A stretch of DNA of 64,000 nt from Lentzea aerocolonigenes (GCF_000974445.1 NZ_BBOJ01000017.1:186001-250000); one strand, 5' to 3'; numbered from the stretch's first letter, positions 25,099 to 33,650 are shown. Notes: generated by a model not told the origin, from the sequence alone. Made by a program: numbers and translations.

Positions 25099-26202
25099 TT
25101 GCCTGCCACCACGACCTGCCCGTACTGCTGGACCCGGCACAAGAACGCCGACCTGCGGATGCGTTGCGGGGACCAGTGCGCGAACAAGGGGGAGATGTTT
25201 CCCCAGCGACAACTCAGGAAGGGACGCTGCCCGCACGGCGAGCTGCCGCAGACGCGGCGGGCGTGCCCTGCGTGCGACGGCGACCTCCTGCGCGAGTACG
25301 TCGACAGCGGCGGCCGCAACATCGCGGTGATCGGGTCCGCTGACTCCGGCAAGAGCACGTGGGTCGGTGTGCTCGTGCACGAGTTCCAGCGGGGCCAGGT
25401 GAGCCGGCGGTTCACCGGCATGTCGCTCGACCTGCTCGGCGAGAAGTCACGCGTCCGGTACAAGGACGACTTCGAGGTCCCCCTGTTCGAAGAGGGGCGC
25501 CCGGTGACGAAGACGAGGTCCGCCCGTGCGAGCACACCAGAACCGTTGATCTTCAGCCTGCGCTTCCCGCGCACGCGGTGGTACGGCACGAACGGCGTGG
25601 CACAGGTGGTCACCGTCTTCTACGACACCGCGGGCGAGGACGTGGCCCGGGCGGAGGCGATGGACCTGCTGATCCGCTACCTGGACGCGGCCGAGGGAAT
25701 CATCCTGCTGCTCGACCCGATGCAGATGCCGAGGGTGCGCGACCAGGCCGGGGCGACCGGTGCGACCGTCATCGACCAGCTGCACGTGGTGAACAGGCTC
25801 GGTGAGCTGCTGCGGGAACGCAGCCACAGCTCGGTCGACAAGCTGCTGCGGACACCACTGGCGATCGCGCTCACGAAGCTCGACCTGCTGCGCGACACGT
25901 TCGGCCCGGAGTCCCCGTTGCGCCAGCCTTCCCGCCACGACGGCGTCTACGACGACAACGACGGCCGCGATGTGCACGAGGAGGTTCGCGGCTGGCTCGA
26001 CCAGTGGTACGACCCGGCGTTCGACCGCACGATCGCCAACACGTTCCAGAACTACCGGTACTTCGGCATGTCGACGCTCGGCGCACCGCCGGTGGACGGC
26101 ACGCGGCTGTCGCCGAGCGGCGTGCACCCCTATCGCCTGGAGGACCCGATGTTGTGGCTGCTGGCTCGGTTCGGGGCGATCAAGACGAAGGGAAAGCGAT
26201 GA
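25099..26202 (+). CDS. zinc-ribbon TRAFAC-type GTPase (double-GTPase family)
   Basis: I chose the TTG at 25099, which has GAGGAG just upstream; a GTG overlapping the previous stop is the alternative. The N-terminus has paired cysteine motifs (CPYC, CGDQC, CPHG, CPACDGD) forming zinc ribbons. The GTPase core then has a P-loop GSADSGKST, switch motif DTAGED and base-recognition motif LTKLD. It is soluble. It sits directly before the GAP1-type gene (ATGA overlap), with a second, membrane GTPase after it. This is the paired arrangement of the predicted double-GTPase conflict systems. It probably acts as a nucleotide-dependent switch upstream of the effectors. Confidence 0.8.
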   Translation: MPATTTCPYCWTRHKNADLRMRCGDQCANKGEMFPQRQLRKGRCPHGELPQTRRACPACDGDLLREYVDSGGRNIAVIGSADSGKSTWVGVLVHEFQRGQVSRRFTGMSLDLLGEKSRVRYKDDFEVPLFEEGRPVTKTRSARASTPEPLIFSLRFPRTRWYGTNGVAQVVTVFYDTAGEDVARAEAMDLLIRYLDAAEGIILLLDPMQMPRVRDQAGATGATVIDQLHVVNRLGELLRERSHSSVDKLLRTPLAIALTKLDLLRDTFGPESPLRQPSRHDGVYDDNDGRDVHEEVRGWLDQWYDPAFDRTIANTFQNYRYFGMSTLGAPPVDGTRLSPSGVHPYRLEDPMLWLLARFGAIKTKGKR

Positions 26203-28409
26203 GCGTGCGCCAGCTGCACTACACGTCGTGCGAGAACGGACTCGAAGGCATCCAAGGCTTTCAGGTGAGCGCGCTGACGCCCGGTGCACCGAAACCGTTG
26301 GTGGAGCTCGCGGTCAGGGCCAGCGCCTACACGACCGGCCCCGGGCTGGCGGCGAACGGTGACCTGAGCAGGTTCCCCGTGGCGTTCGGCTACGTGCCGT
26401 CCGGGACCGCGGCGACGGTGTTCCAGAGCCGCTACACGGGCGCGGACTTCACCGGCAGGATGGGCAACTACTTCGCGCACGCGCTGCTGATCGACGACGT
26501 GGCGCGCGAGTTCGCTGACGGACTGCCGATCGACCTGTGGCGCAACCCGGCGTGGGTGCACGTATCACAGGGCACCCGCGACCTCCCGGAGCTGCCCGGC
26601 GTACCGCTCGGCGCCGGCACGGACGTCACGACCACGCGGCGGTTCGTGACCGGGGAGGGCAGGCTCGCGACACTGGAGCAGGTCCTCAGCGCCGTGCAGC
26701 GGGTGCTGACCTCCGGCCGGGGACGGCTCGTACTCGTGGTGCCCGACGACGAATCGGCCGCGCGCTGGCTCGCCGCCGCCTGCCGGTCGCTGCCGCGTTC
26801 ACTGGCACTGCGGATCTCCTTCATCACCTACACCGCGCGGCCCGAGGACACCGACGTGCTCATCGGCTGCACCACACCGGACGTGCGGTTGCCGTCGTAC
26901 GGCGAGTTCACCCCGCTCGACCTGACGGCCGGCACGTCTCCTGACCCGGACGGCACGCGGTACGCCTCCGTGCTGACCCGGCTGTGGGACCGCGACGCGG
27001 TGGCGGTGGCGACACACCTTGCCGCGCAGGCGGATCCGCAGCTCGCGGCCGCCGATCTGGAACCGTTCGCGGTGTTGCTGGAGATGGCGACGGACCTCCG
27101 AACGGCCGCACTGCCGGACGAGCCGCTGCTGCTCGACGCGGTGCGGCTGGCGGTGAACAGGTTGGCGAACGCACTACCCGAACAGGCCTGGCAGCGAATC
27201 TCCGACCACGTGCTGGACTGCGGCGGTCCGGCCGACGTCGGCGCCTGGTGCGAGGTGTTGCGCGCCGCGAGGCAGCAACGTGAGCCGGTGCCGTCCGCGT
27301 TGTTCGGCACCTACTTCATCGCGGCCCTCAAGTCGCCTGAACGCCTGTGGCTGCCTGCGCTCACCGCCGCCGAACTGGAGGACGTCGCCGAGAACGTGGT
27401 GTTGCCGGGGCTCGGCAACACACAGCTCGTTGAACGGCTGGGTGAGCACCGCGACCTGTTCGAGGCGCTGGTGCGGGTGCTCGACCGCCGGCTCACCGAC
27501 CAGCGGGAGAGCCTGCGACTGGCCACGACGCTGCCGGTCGCCGCGGCCAGGTTGCTGGCCGGTGCCGGCACGCACCGGATCGCGCTGCTGACCGATCTCG
27601 TGCTCGCCAGGCACGGCGCCATCGACCCGGTGAAAGTGCTGTGCGACGCGTCGCGGGTGCCGGCGATCGAGTGGAGGCACCTCGGCACCGTCCTGTGGCC
27701 GGAAGATCTGTCCGTTGAGGACTGCCGGCGACTGCTCAAGGCGGTGCCACCCGACGTGCTCGGTGGCACCGGCCTGACCTCGCGGATCACCGAGCAGGCG
27801 CTGAAGGAGAGCACACTCGCCGACGAGCTGCTGCGATCGCCCGCGGCACGTCAGCTGTCGGCGAAGGACGAGGCCACGTTGCGCGCGGCGACGCGGATCC
27901 AGCACTTCCGGACGTCGTCTCCCACCCGCACCTCCGGCCGGCTCGTGCAGTCCAGTCTGGACATGGCGGCGTCGTTGCCGGAGGAGGTCGCCGCCGCGCT
28001 GCTGGCGAGCATCGCGGCCTTCACCCTGCGCGCGGATCCCTTGCTGCACAGCGAACTGCTGGACCTCGCGATGGACGGCCACGCGGACCGGTTCCTGCCC
28101 GTGTACCACGACACCGCCCGCACCGACCTCGCCACCGCGCGGCCGGAACTGGTGGCGGCCGCGATCATCGTGTGGCGCGACGTAGAGCACGCCAGGACGC
28201 GCCAGCGGCTCACCGAGGAGACGCTGGCCGCGGCGGTCGCGCACCGCAAGCGCAAGCACCTCGACCGGATCGGCGACCTGCTCAAGCCGACAGCGGACAA
28301 GCTCGGTGTCTCGCCGCCGAAGCAGGGCTGGGGCCAGTGGTGGCAGAGCTGGCGCGCCGTGCACGAACGACGCGGGCTGCTCGCGCGGTTCGGGCTGGGG
28401 AGGCGCTGA
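26199..28409 (+). CDS. GTPase-associated protein 1 (GAP1-type)
   Basis: The 736-residue protein begins with SVRQLHYTSCENGLEGIQGFQV, the pattern of the GAP1 N-terminal domain (type N2): an HYTS start, YTTGPGLA, FPVAFGY and a GNYFAHALL motif. A long alpha-helical middle region and a C-terminal helical domain follow. GAP1 proteins are known only as constant partners of the double GTPases in predicted bacterial conflict systems, where they are thought to couple GTPase state to an effector. It lies between the two GTPase genes, overlapping the first by 4 bases and leaving 2 bases before the second. No catalytic motif is visible. Confidence 0.82.
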   Translation: MSVRQLHYTSCENGLEGIQGFQVSALTPGAPKPLVELAVRASAYTTGPGLAANGDLSRFPVAFGYVPSGTAATVFQSRYTGADFTGRMGNYFAHALLIDDVAREFADGLPIDLWRNPAWVHVSQGTRDLPELPGVPLGAGTDVTTTRRFVTGEGRLATLEQVLSAVQRVLTSGRGRLVLVVPDDESAARWLAAACRSLPRSLALRISFITYTARPEDTDVLIGCTTPDVRLPSYGEFTPLDLTAGTSPDPDGTRYASVLTRLWDRDAVAVATHLAAQADPQLAAADLEPFAVLLEMATDLRTAALPDEPLLLDAVRLAVNRLANALPEQAWQRISDHVLDCGGPADVGAWCEVLRAARQQREPVPSALFGTYFIAALKSPERLWLPALTAAELEDVAENVVLPGLGNTQLVERLGEHRDLFEALVRVLDRRLTDQRESLRLATTLPVAAARLLAGAGTHRIALLTDLVLARHGAIDPVKVLCDASRVPAIEWRHLGTVLWPEDLSVEDCRRLLKAVPPDVLGGTGLTSRITEQALKESTLADELLRSPAARQLSAKDEATLRAATRIQHFRTSSPTRTSGRLVQSSLDMAASLPEEVAAALLASIAAFTLRADPLLHSELLDLAMDGHADRFLPVYHDTARTDLATARPELVAAAIIVWRDVEHARTRQRLTEETLAAAVAHRKRKHLDRIGDLLKPTADKLGVSPPKQGWGQWWQSWRAVHERRGLLARFGLGRR

Positions 28410-28411
28410 CC

Positions 28412-30007
28412 ATGTGGTACTTGATCGTTTTTGCCTTCGTGGCTGCGGTGGTCTGCTGGGTCGGCCCGTTCGTGGTCATGGGAGCGGCGATCTTCGCGTT
28501 CTGCGTCGGCGCGGTGGAGTACGTGACGTCCGCCCTGGCCGGGTTCACACCGTACGGTGACACCAAGCACCTGAACATCGCCCCACCGGCGGCGTCCGAT
28601 GACGGGCCTGATCCCGCCTACCGCAGCTATTACGCCGGCCCGATCCTCCTCGACTACCAGAAGGTGCTCGCGGCGACCTTCAAACAGATCTGGGCCAAGA
28701 TCATCGAGGCCAAACCGGACGAGCGCACGGGGATCGCGCCGCCGTCGTGGATGAACCGCCTCTGGAACTGGCAGAAGATCACGGCGCCTGGACCGTTCGG
28801 CGCGGTGAGCGCCGTCGTGGTCAGCATCGGGCTGGTGATCGGCACGGCCGCCGCGATGGCGTTCGTCGCCGTCACCTCGCTGATCTTCCTTTTGCTGCTG
28901 CTCGGCCTCGTGCTGGGCGCACTGGGAGTCGCTGGTGGTTCGCGCCTGGCCGAGCTCGGGCTGCTCTTCCTGCGCGGCATCACCCTCGAGTGCCCGACCT
29001 GCCACGAGAAGGTCATCCGGCCGATCTACCGGTGCCCGCAGTGCAACGCCGCGCACCGGCGGCTGGTGCCCGGCACGACGGGTGTCCTGCACCGGACGTG
29101 CGGCTGCCACACGCCGTTGCCGACGCTGCTCCTGCTGGGCAAGACCAAGCTCCGTTCGTACTGCACGAGGCACATGCATCCGTTGCCGTTGGGCGGTCTT
29201 TCGGCGCCGACCGTGCACATCCCGGTGATCGCCGGCCCCACGGCGGGCAAGTCGGTGTTCATGTTCTCCGCGATGTCACGCCTGATGTTGCGGGGAAACG
29301 GGTTCGAGTTCGCTGACGAACGCGCGAAGGACGAGTTCGAGGACAAGGTCAAGCAGGGCCTGCACACCGATCCCAGCCGTGCCGTCAAGACCGTCGTCAC
29401 CCGTCCACGCGCGTACAACGTGTACGTGGGCGCTGAGGGCAGCCGAAGCAGGCGGCTGCTGTACCTCTACGACCCCGCGGGAGAACACGTGGAGAGCGTC
29501 GAGCTCCTCGCGAACGCCCAGTTCCTCGGCTTCACCAAGGGAATCGTTTTCGTCGTGGACCCCTTCTCGTTGCGGCAGGTTCGTTCGGAGACCGACCGCA
29601 CGGTGCTCGGCAAGGTGCGCGCTTCGAACACCGCACCCAAGGACGTGCTGGAGCGGTTCGTCGAAGCGTTGGTGGAGAAGGGGATCTCCCGCAGCGGAAA
29701 GCGGATCACCATCCCGGTGGCGGTCGTGCTGACCAAAGCGGACGGGCTGCATTTGTCCGGTGTCCGCCACCCGTACACCGGACTGCAGGACGAGTCACGG
29801 GAAGGCAGGGACACGGCGGTGCGGTCGTGGCTGGACGAGGTGGGCCAACGGGACCTGATGTCCTCGTTGGACAACCACTTCTCGACCGTGTCGTGCTTCG
29901 CGGTCAGCTACGAGGACGCGGTCGACGTGTCGGTGCACGGTTCTCTCACCAACGACGACCCGGCCGCGCCGGTGATGTGGTTGCTGGACAAGAAGGGCAG
30001 ACCATGA
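28412..30007 (+). CDS. membrane GTPase with zinc ribbon (double-GTPase partner)
   Basis: The 531-residue protein opens with a hydrophobic helix pair (FAFVAAVVCWVGPFVVMGAA) and has a second membrane hairpin at about residues 130-175. A cytoplasmic zinc ribbon follows (CPTCHEKV, CPQCNAAHR, CGCHTPLP). The C-terminal half is a GTPase with P-loop GPTAGKSVF, switch motif YDPAGE and LTKADG as the base-recognition motif. The start has GGGGAGG upstream. It would place one of the two GTPases of the system at the membrane, close to the membrane-bound TIR proteins encoded downstream. The small membrane protein gene overlaps its end by 4 bases. Confidence 0.8.
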   Translation: MWYLIVFAFVAAVVCWVGPFVVMGAAIFAFCVGAVEYVTSALAGFTPYGDTKHLNIAPPAASDDGPDPAYRSYYAGPILLDYQKVLAATFKQIWAKIIEAKPDERTGIAPPSWMNRLWNWQKITAPGPFGAVSAVVVSIGLVIGTAAAMAFVAVTSLIFLLLLLGLVLGALGVAGGSRLAELGLLFLRGITLECPTCHEKVIRPIYRCPQCNAAHRRLVPGTTGVLHRTCGCHTPLPTLLLLGKTKLRSYCTRHMHPLPLGGLSAPTVHIPVIAGPTAGKSVFMFSAMSRLMLRGNGFEFADERAKDEFEDKVKQGLHTDPSRAVKTVVTRPRAYNVYVGAEGSRSRRLLYLYDPAGEHVESVELLANAQFLGFTKGIVFVVDPFSLRQVRSETDRTVLGKVRASNTAPKDVLERFVEALVEKGISRSGKRITIPVAVVLTKADGLHLSGVRHPYTGLQDESREGRDTAVRSWLDEVGQRDLMSSLDNHFSTVSCFAVSYEDAVDVSVHGSLTNDDPAAPVMWLLDKKGRP

Positions 30008-30141
30008 CGAACGAGGTTCCCCGCTCGATCGCCACCGGGCGTCAGGTCGCGATCGGCCTGCTGATCACCGCGATGGCGATCACCGTGCTGCTCGTGCTGT
30101 GGATCGTGGCCGCCGGCGTCACGGCTCCACCGGTGGTGTGA
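30004..30141 (+). CDS. 45-residue single-span membrane protein
   Basis: The ATG overlaps the stop of the membrane GTPase gene (ATGA), so translation is coupled. A single transmembrane helix (VAIGLLITAMAITVLLVLWIVAAGV) takes up the C-terminal half, and the N-terminus is short and cytoplasmic-like. It is the last gene of the operon and its end overlaps the convergent GrpE-like gene by 23 bases. It may be a small membrane partner or regulator of the GTPase. No homologue is recognised. Confidence 0.65.
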   Translation: MTNEVPRSIATGRQVAIGLLITAMAITVLLVLWIVAAGVTAPPVV

Positions 30142-30607
30142 ACTTGAAGACGTCGACCTCGGCGAACCGCACGACCCTGGTGTCGGCGCGGTATCCGGGC
30201 CTGCGCACCTCGGCGATCCTCCCTTCGAGCGCGGGGTCGTCGACCGGCCTGGCGCGGATCACCCGGTGCTCGTGCCGGTCGAACGGCGCGCCCTCCTCCG
30301 CGTGGAACTCCTCGACGCCTTGGCGGTCCAGGACGAGCGTGACGTCCTCGACGATCTCGTCGCACAACCGGGCCGCGTCCGCGCCGGACTGTTCCCGCAG
30401 CGACGCGGCCCGGCTCCGCCAGTCGTCGGCGAGCTTGACCAGCTCGCGCAGGGCGGGCTGGAGGCCGCGCTGCGACTCGGCGTTGCGCAGCCGTTCGTTC
30501 TCGGCGTGCAGCCGGTCGATGACCTCGTTGAGGAACTTGCTTTGCGCGTGCAGGCCGGCCAATTCCGTGTTGATTCCGTTCAGCACTGCCTCGAGCTCAT
30601 TGTCCAC
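30119..30607 (-). CDS. GrpE-like nucleotide exchange factor
   Basis: The 162-residue protein has the GrpE plan: a long N-terminal coiled coil (LNGINTELAGLHAQSKFLNEV...LHAENERLRNAE), a helical bundle (LVKLADDWRSRAASL) and a small beta head (GAPFDRHEHRVI, VRRPGYRADTRVV). GrpE releases ADP from Hsp70. This copy faces the operon that encodes a lidless Hsp70 and is probably dedicated to it rather than to the housekeeping DnaK. The GTG start has GGAG close by. The opposite orientation means the exchange factor could be expressed, or silenced by antisense overlap, independently of its Hsp70. Confidence 0.82.
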   Translation of the reverse strand: MDNELEAVLNGINTELAGLHAQSKFLNEVIDRLHAENERLRNAESQRGLQPALRELVKLADDWRSRAASLREQSGADAARLCDEIVEDVTLVLDRQGVEEFHAEEGAPFDRHEHRVIRARPVDDPALEGRIAEVRRPGYRADTRVVRFAEVDVFKFTPPVEP

Positions 30608-30664
30608 ATCTCCAAGATAATGAACAGGAGCCTGTCCGGCAAGTAGTTCACAACCCCATCAGAT

Positions 30665-30689
30665 AAGGCCTGACCTGCGGTTAGGCCTT
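30665..30689 (+). terminator. hairpin in the leader of the TIR genes
   Basis: An 11-bp stem with one G-T pair (AAGGCCTGACC/GGTTAGGCCTT, loop TGC) is followed by CTTTC and lies 26 bases before the first TIR gene. It could terminate read-through from upstream or attenuate the TIR transcript. Confidence 0.5.
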
Positions 30690-30715
30690 CTTTCGCCCTC
30701 CACGAAGAAAGTCCC

Positions 30716-32047
30716 ATGAGCGGAGTTTTCGTCAATTATCGCAACGGTCCACATTCGGTTTCCGTGGGCGCGCTGGCAGATCGGCTGGTACGGCATTTCG
30801 GCAGGGACCTGGTCTTCGTCGCCCATCGGATGTCCCCCGGCACGCGCTATCCGGACGAGCTGCGCGCCCAGGTCGAGGCCCGCGACGTCCTGATCGCGGT
30901 CATCCACGACGGGTGGGACGAGGACTGGCGTGACGACAAGGACTGGGTGCGCTACGAGATCGCGACCGCGCTCGCGAAAAGCAAGCACGTCGTGCCGGTG
31001 CTGCTCGAGAACACCGCCCGGCTGACCCGGGAGCGGCTGCCGGGCGACATCGCGGAGCTCGCCCTGCGGCAGAGTGTTCGATTGCGGGCCGCGCATTGGC
31101 CCGAGGACGTGGAGAACCTGCTGTCCCAACTGGATCTGATGGTCCAACCGGCGGCAGCGGAGCGGGTCGTTCCCAGGCCGAAACGGCAGTGGCCGGCGCT
31201 GCGGGCGCTGGGGTGGGCGTTCCCGCTCTCCATGCTCGCGTTGACGAAGTACCACGACACCGACCCGTGGTGGTTGATCTACCCGTTCCTGGCGCTGATG
31301 TCGTTGACCGCGATGATCGTCGCCGTGCTGGCGACGTCGGCTGTCCGGCTGCTGAACCCGCGGTTCCACGCGGTCGAGCAGCGGCTGGGGAACATGCCGT
31401 ACCGCCGATACGCGCAGCGATCCTGGATCCTCGGGGCGGTCATCCTGATCTCCGTAGCCGTCTCCCTGATCGATTTCGCGACCGCGGGTGGCCACTGGCG
31501 GATCTGGGTGGCACTGGTCGTTCTCCTCGCGCTGGCGTACCAGTGGCACTGGCTGTGGCTCAAGCACTCCGAAGAGGACAACGCGTGGCCGCCGCCGGTG
31601 TCACCGGACCCCTTGATGTTCCGGCGCGCCGCCGTTCGCCTGCACGAGCGGCTGACGGAGTGGAAGCCGCAGCGTTCCCGTTCCCAGCAGCAACAGGCCG
31701 TTGGCGTGTACCTGGACCTGGCAGAGACCAGGCTCGCGCTGTGCGCCCGCGCGGAGCTCGGCTGGCGGCCGTGGCTCACCGCCGGGCACCACCGCTTCGC
31801 GGTGTTCTTCCTCGGCTGGGCCACGAGTGCCGTGGCGCTGGACCTGATCGCGCTTCCCGCGATGCTGCGGGATCGCGCCTCGACAGGTGCCTACCTGGTG
31901 TGCGCGACGATTTCGTTGCTGGCACTGGGAGTCGCGGCCCTCGCGATCTGGCTCGAGCTGCGTGCCGACCGGGCCCAGACCCGGCGGCACGTCGCCGAGC
32001 TGACCGGGTGGCAGGCGGAGCTGGGCCCGCTGGTGTTCGAACGATGA
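30716..32047 (+). CDS. TIR-domain polytopic membrane protein, first copy
   Basis: The N-terminal 130 residues form a TIR domain: VFVNYRNGPHSVSVGALADRL at the start, GTRYPDELRAQV with the BB-loop region, and DWVRYEI in which E81 matches the catalytic glutamate of NAD-cleaving TIR domains. About five membrane helices follow (PLSMLAL, SLTAMIVAVLATSAV, WILGAVILISVAVSLI, WVALVVLLALAY, GAYLVCATISLLALGVAAL). A conserved cytoplasmic stretch, SQQQQAVGVYLDLAETRLAL, lies between them. A membrane-anchored NADase effector is the natural reading. It forms a two-gene unit with its paralogue (ATGA overlap) after the Hsp70/GTPase operon. Enzyme activity is untested. Confidence 0.8.
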   Translation: MSGVFVNYRNGPHSVSVGALADRLVRHFGRDLVFVAHRMSPGTRYPDELRAQVEARDVLIAVIHDGWDEDWRDDKDWVRYEIATALAKSKHVVPVLLENTARLTRERLPGDIAELALRQSVRLRAAHWPEDVENLLSQLDLMVQPAAAERVVPRPKRQWPALRALGWAFPLSMLALTKYHDTDPWWLIYPFLALMSLTAMIVAVLATSAVRLLNPRFHAVEQRLGNMPYRRYAQRSWILGAVILISVAVSLIDFATAGGHWRIWVALVVLLALAYQWHWLWLKHSEEDNAWPPPVSPDPLMFRRAAVRLHERLTEWKPQRSRSQQQQAVGVYLDLAETRLALCARAELGWRPWLTAGHHRFAVFFLGWATSAVALDLIALPAMLRDRASTGAYLVCATISLLALGVAALAIWLELRADRAQTRRHVAELTGWQAELGPLVFER

Positions 32048-33366
32048 TCTTCATCAACTACCGCAACGGATCCCACTCGGTCGCGGTCGCCGCGCTCGCT
32101 CAGCGACTCGCCCACCACTTCGGTGACGGCGTCGTGTTCGTCGACCACAACATGCCGTCCGGGAGCCGCTACCCGGACGAGCTCCGCGGCCACCTGATCG
32201 CGAGCAACGTCGTCCTCGCCGTCATCCACGACGGCTGGGTGGACACGTTCGACCGCGAAGTCGACTGGGTGCGCTGGGAGATCGCCACCGCGCTGCACAT
32301 GGAGAAGCCGGTCGTGCCGGTACTGCTGGGCACGACCGCGCCCCCGACGAGGGAACAACTGCCGCCTGAGATCGGGGAGCTCGCGGTGCGGCAAGCATCC
32401 CGGCTTCGCGCCGCCCACCTCGAGGAGGACATCAACCACGTCATCTGGATGCTCGAACGGCACGTCGCCCCGGCACGGCCGGCACCCGCGAAGCAGGCTC
32501 TCAAGACGAAACCCTGGTGGCGCAAGGTGATGTGGCGTGCCCTGATCGCGTTCGCCGCACCGCTGCTGATCGCCTTGCCTGCCGGCCTGAACTGGCTCAT
32601 GTTCGCAACGGCGGCGGTGCTCTCATACGCCGCCATGGTCTACACGACGCTGCTCCTGGGTGTGCAACTCCTGACACGGCACCGGACCTACCGATGGGAA
32701 CGACGAACGCAGACGATGCCCTACCGCGACTACGTCCGCCGCGACTGGATCCTCGTCGGCGTGCCGGTGGCCATCATGCTGACGGTGTTCGCCGAGTTCG
32801 TGATGCAGGGTGGCACGTGGCGAATCGGGTTCGTGCTGACCGCGCTCGTGCTACTGGTCTACTTCACTCAGCGCCTGTCGAACCGGCGCGACCTGCAGGA
32901 GCGCGAATGGCCGCCGGAGGCCTCACTTGAGCCGTACCTGTTCCGCCGGGCCGCGGCCCGGCTGCGCGAGAGGTTGCTCTCCTGGCCCGACTGGCGCCCG
33001 CCGCGCTCTCGCCTGCAGCAGGAGCAGGCCGTCGGGGTGTACCTCGACCTCGCCGAGACCCGGCTGGCCCTGCGCGCCCGGACGGAGTGGGGCTGGCGCC
33101 AGTGGGCGACGACCGGCCCGTCCAACGTGCCGTGCACCTACCTGGGATGGACGATCGGCCTGGCCGCACTGCAGACGATCGTGGTGGTGCTGCGGTTCGA
33201 CCCGATGGTGTGCCTGCTGAGCGCCGGGATCGTGCTGCTGGGCCTGGGGCTTGCGGCCGCCGCGGTCGCCATCAACCGCCGCACCGAGCGAAACCACGAC
33301 ACGTGGCTGGTGCAGGAACTAACCGAATGGCAAGCAAAAGTCGGGCCCCTGCTGTTCGAACGCTGA
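32044..33366 (+). CDS. TIR-domain polytopic membrane protein, second copy
   Basis: This 440-residue paralogue of the preceding gene begins directly with the TIR strand IFINYRNGSHSVAV. It has GSRYPDELRGHL and DWVRWEI with the candidate catalytic glutamate E79. The membrane part is again conserved, including RLQQEQAVGVYLDLAETRLALRAR and helices such as WILVGVPVAIMLTVFAEFVM. The two proteins are similar along their whole length, so a tandem duplication is likely and the products may pair in the membrane. The gene overlaps the first copy by 4 bases and is followed by a hairpin and a convergent tRNA gene. Confidence 0.8.
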   Translation: MIFINYRNGSHSVAVAALAQRLAHHFGDGVVFVDHNMPSGSRYPDELRGHLIASNVVLAVIHDGWVDTFDREVDWVRWEIATALHMEKPVVPVLLGTTAPPTREQLPPEIGELAVRQASRLRAAHLEEDINHVIWMLERHVAPARPAPAKQALKTKPWWRKVMWRALIAFAAPLLIALPAGLNWLMFATAAVLSYAAMVYTTLLLGVQLLTRHRTYRWERRTQTMPYRDYVRRDWILVGVPVAIMLTVFAEFVMQGGTWRIGFVLTALVLLVYFTQRLSNRRDLQEREWPPEASLEPYLFRRAAARLRERLLSWPDWRPPRSRLQQEQAVGVYLDLAETRLALRARTEWGWRQWATTGPSNVPCTYLGWTIGLAALQTIVVVLRFDPMVCLLSAGIVLLGLGLAAAAVAINRRTERNHDTWLVQELTEWQAKVGPLLFER

Positions 33367-33472
33367 CCACAGTGCGCGGATCTCGGGTCGAGCGAAGCGA
33401 CGACCCGAAGCCGGGGTCCGGGGGCGCAGCGCCCCGGCTGGGGTCTGGAGGCTCGGCCCCCAGAAAACACCA

Positions 33473-33516
33473 CGGGCGAGGCATGGTCTGCGCTTTCCGC
33501 AGACACACCTCACCCG
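33473..33516. terminator. two-part hairpin between the TIR genes and tRNA-Leu
   Basis: An inner stem GTCTGCG/CGCAGAC (loop CTTTC) sits within an outer stem CGGGCGAGG/CCTCACCCG. It lies between convergent units and could serve both. The bases before it (33390-33470) carry other GC-rich inverted repeats of the kind often scattered in actinobacterial spacers. Confidence 0.55.
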
Positions 33517-33523
33517 AAGTCCG

Positions 33524-33597
33524 TGCCCCCGGTGCGACTCGAACGCACACTGGACGGATTTTGAGTCCGCTGCCTCTGCCGATTGGGCTACGGGGGC
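33524..33597 (-). tRNA. tRNA-Leu (anticodon CAA)
   Basis: The minus strand folds into a complete cloverleaf: 7-bp acceptor stem GCCCCCG/CGGGGGC, short D-arm, anticodon stem GCGGA/TCCGT with loop CTCAAAA, and T-arm GTGCG-TTCGAGT-CGCAC. The discriminator is A and CCA is not encoded. The anticodon CAA reads UUG leucine codons. The variable region is only 5 bases (CCAGT), although tRNA-Leu is usually of class II with a long variable arm. Confidence 0.85.
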
Positions 33598-33650
33598 GTA
33601 GCGGGGTGAACTCTAGCGGATCACCCCAACAGGTTTCTTGTGGGGACCCC

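Noticed and set aside
22262..25099. Very long minus-strand open frame opposite the Hsp70 and FN3 genes
   Set aside because: It is an antisense shadow of high-GC coding sequence; the plus-strand proteins have clear domains and coupled starts.
33385..33470. GC-rich inverted repeats before tRNA-Leu considered as an attachment site
   Set aside because: No second copy of a tRNA fragment and no integrase gene are present in the window.
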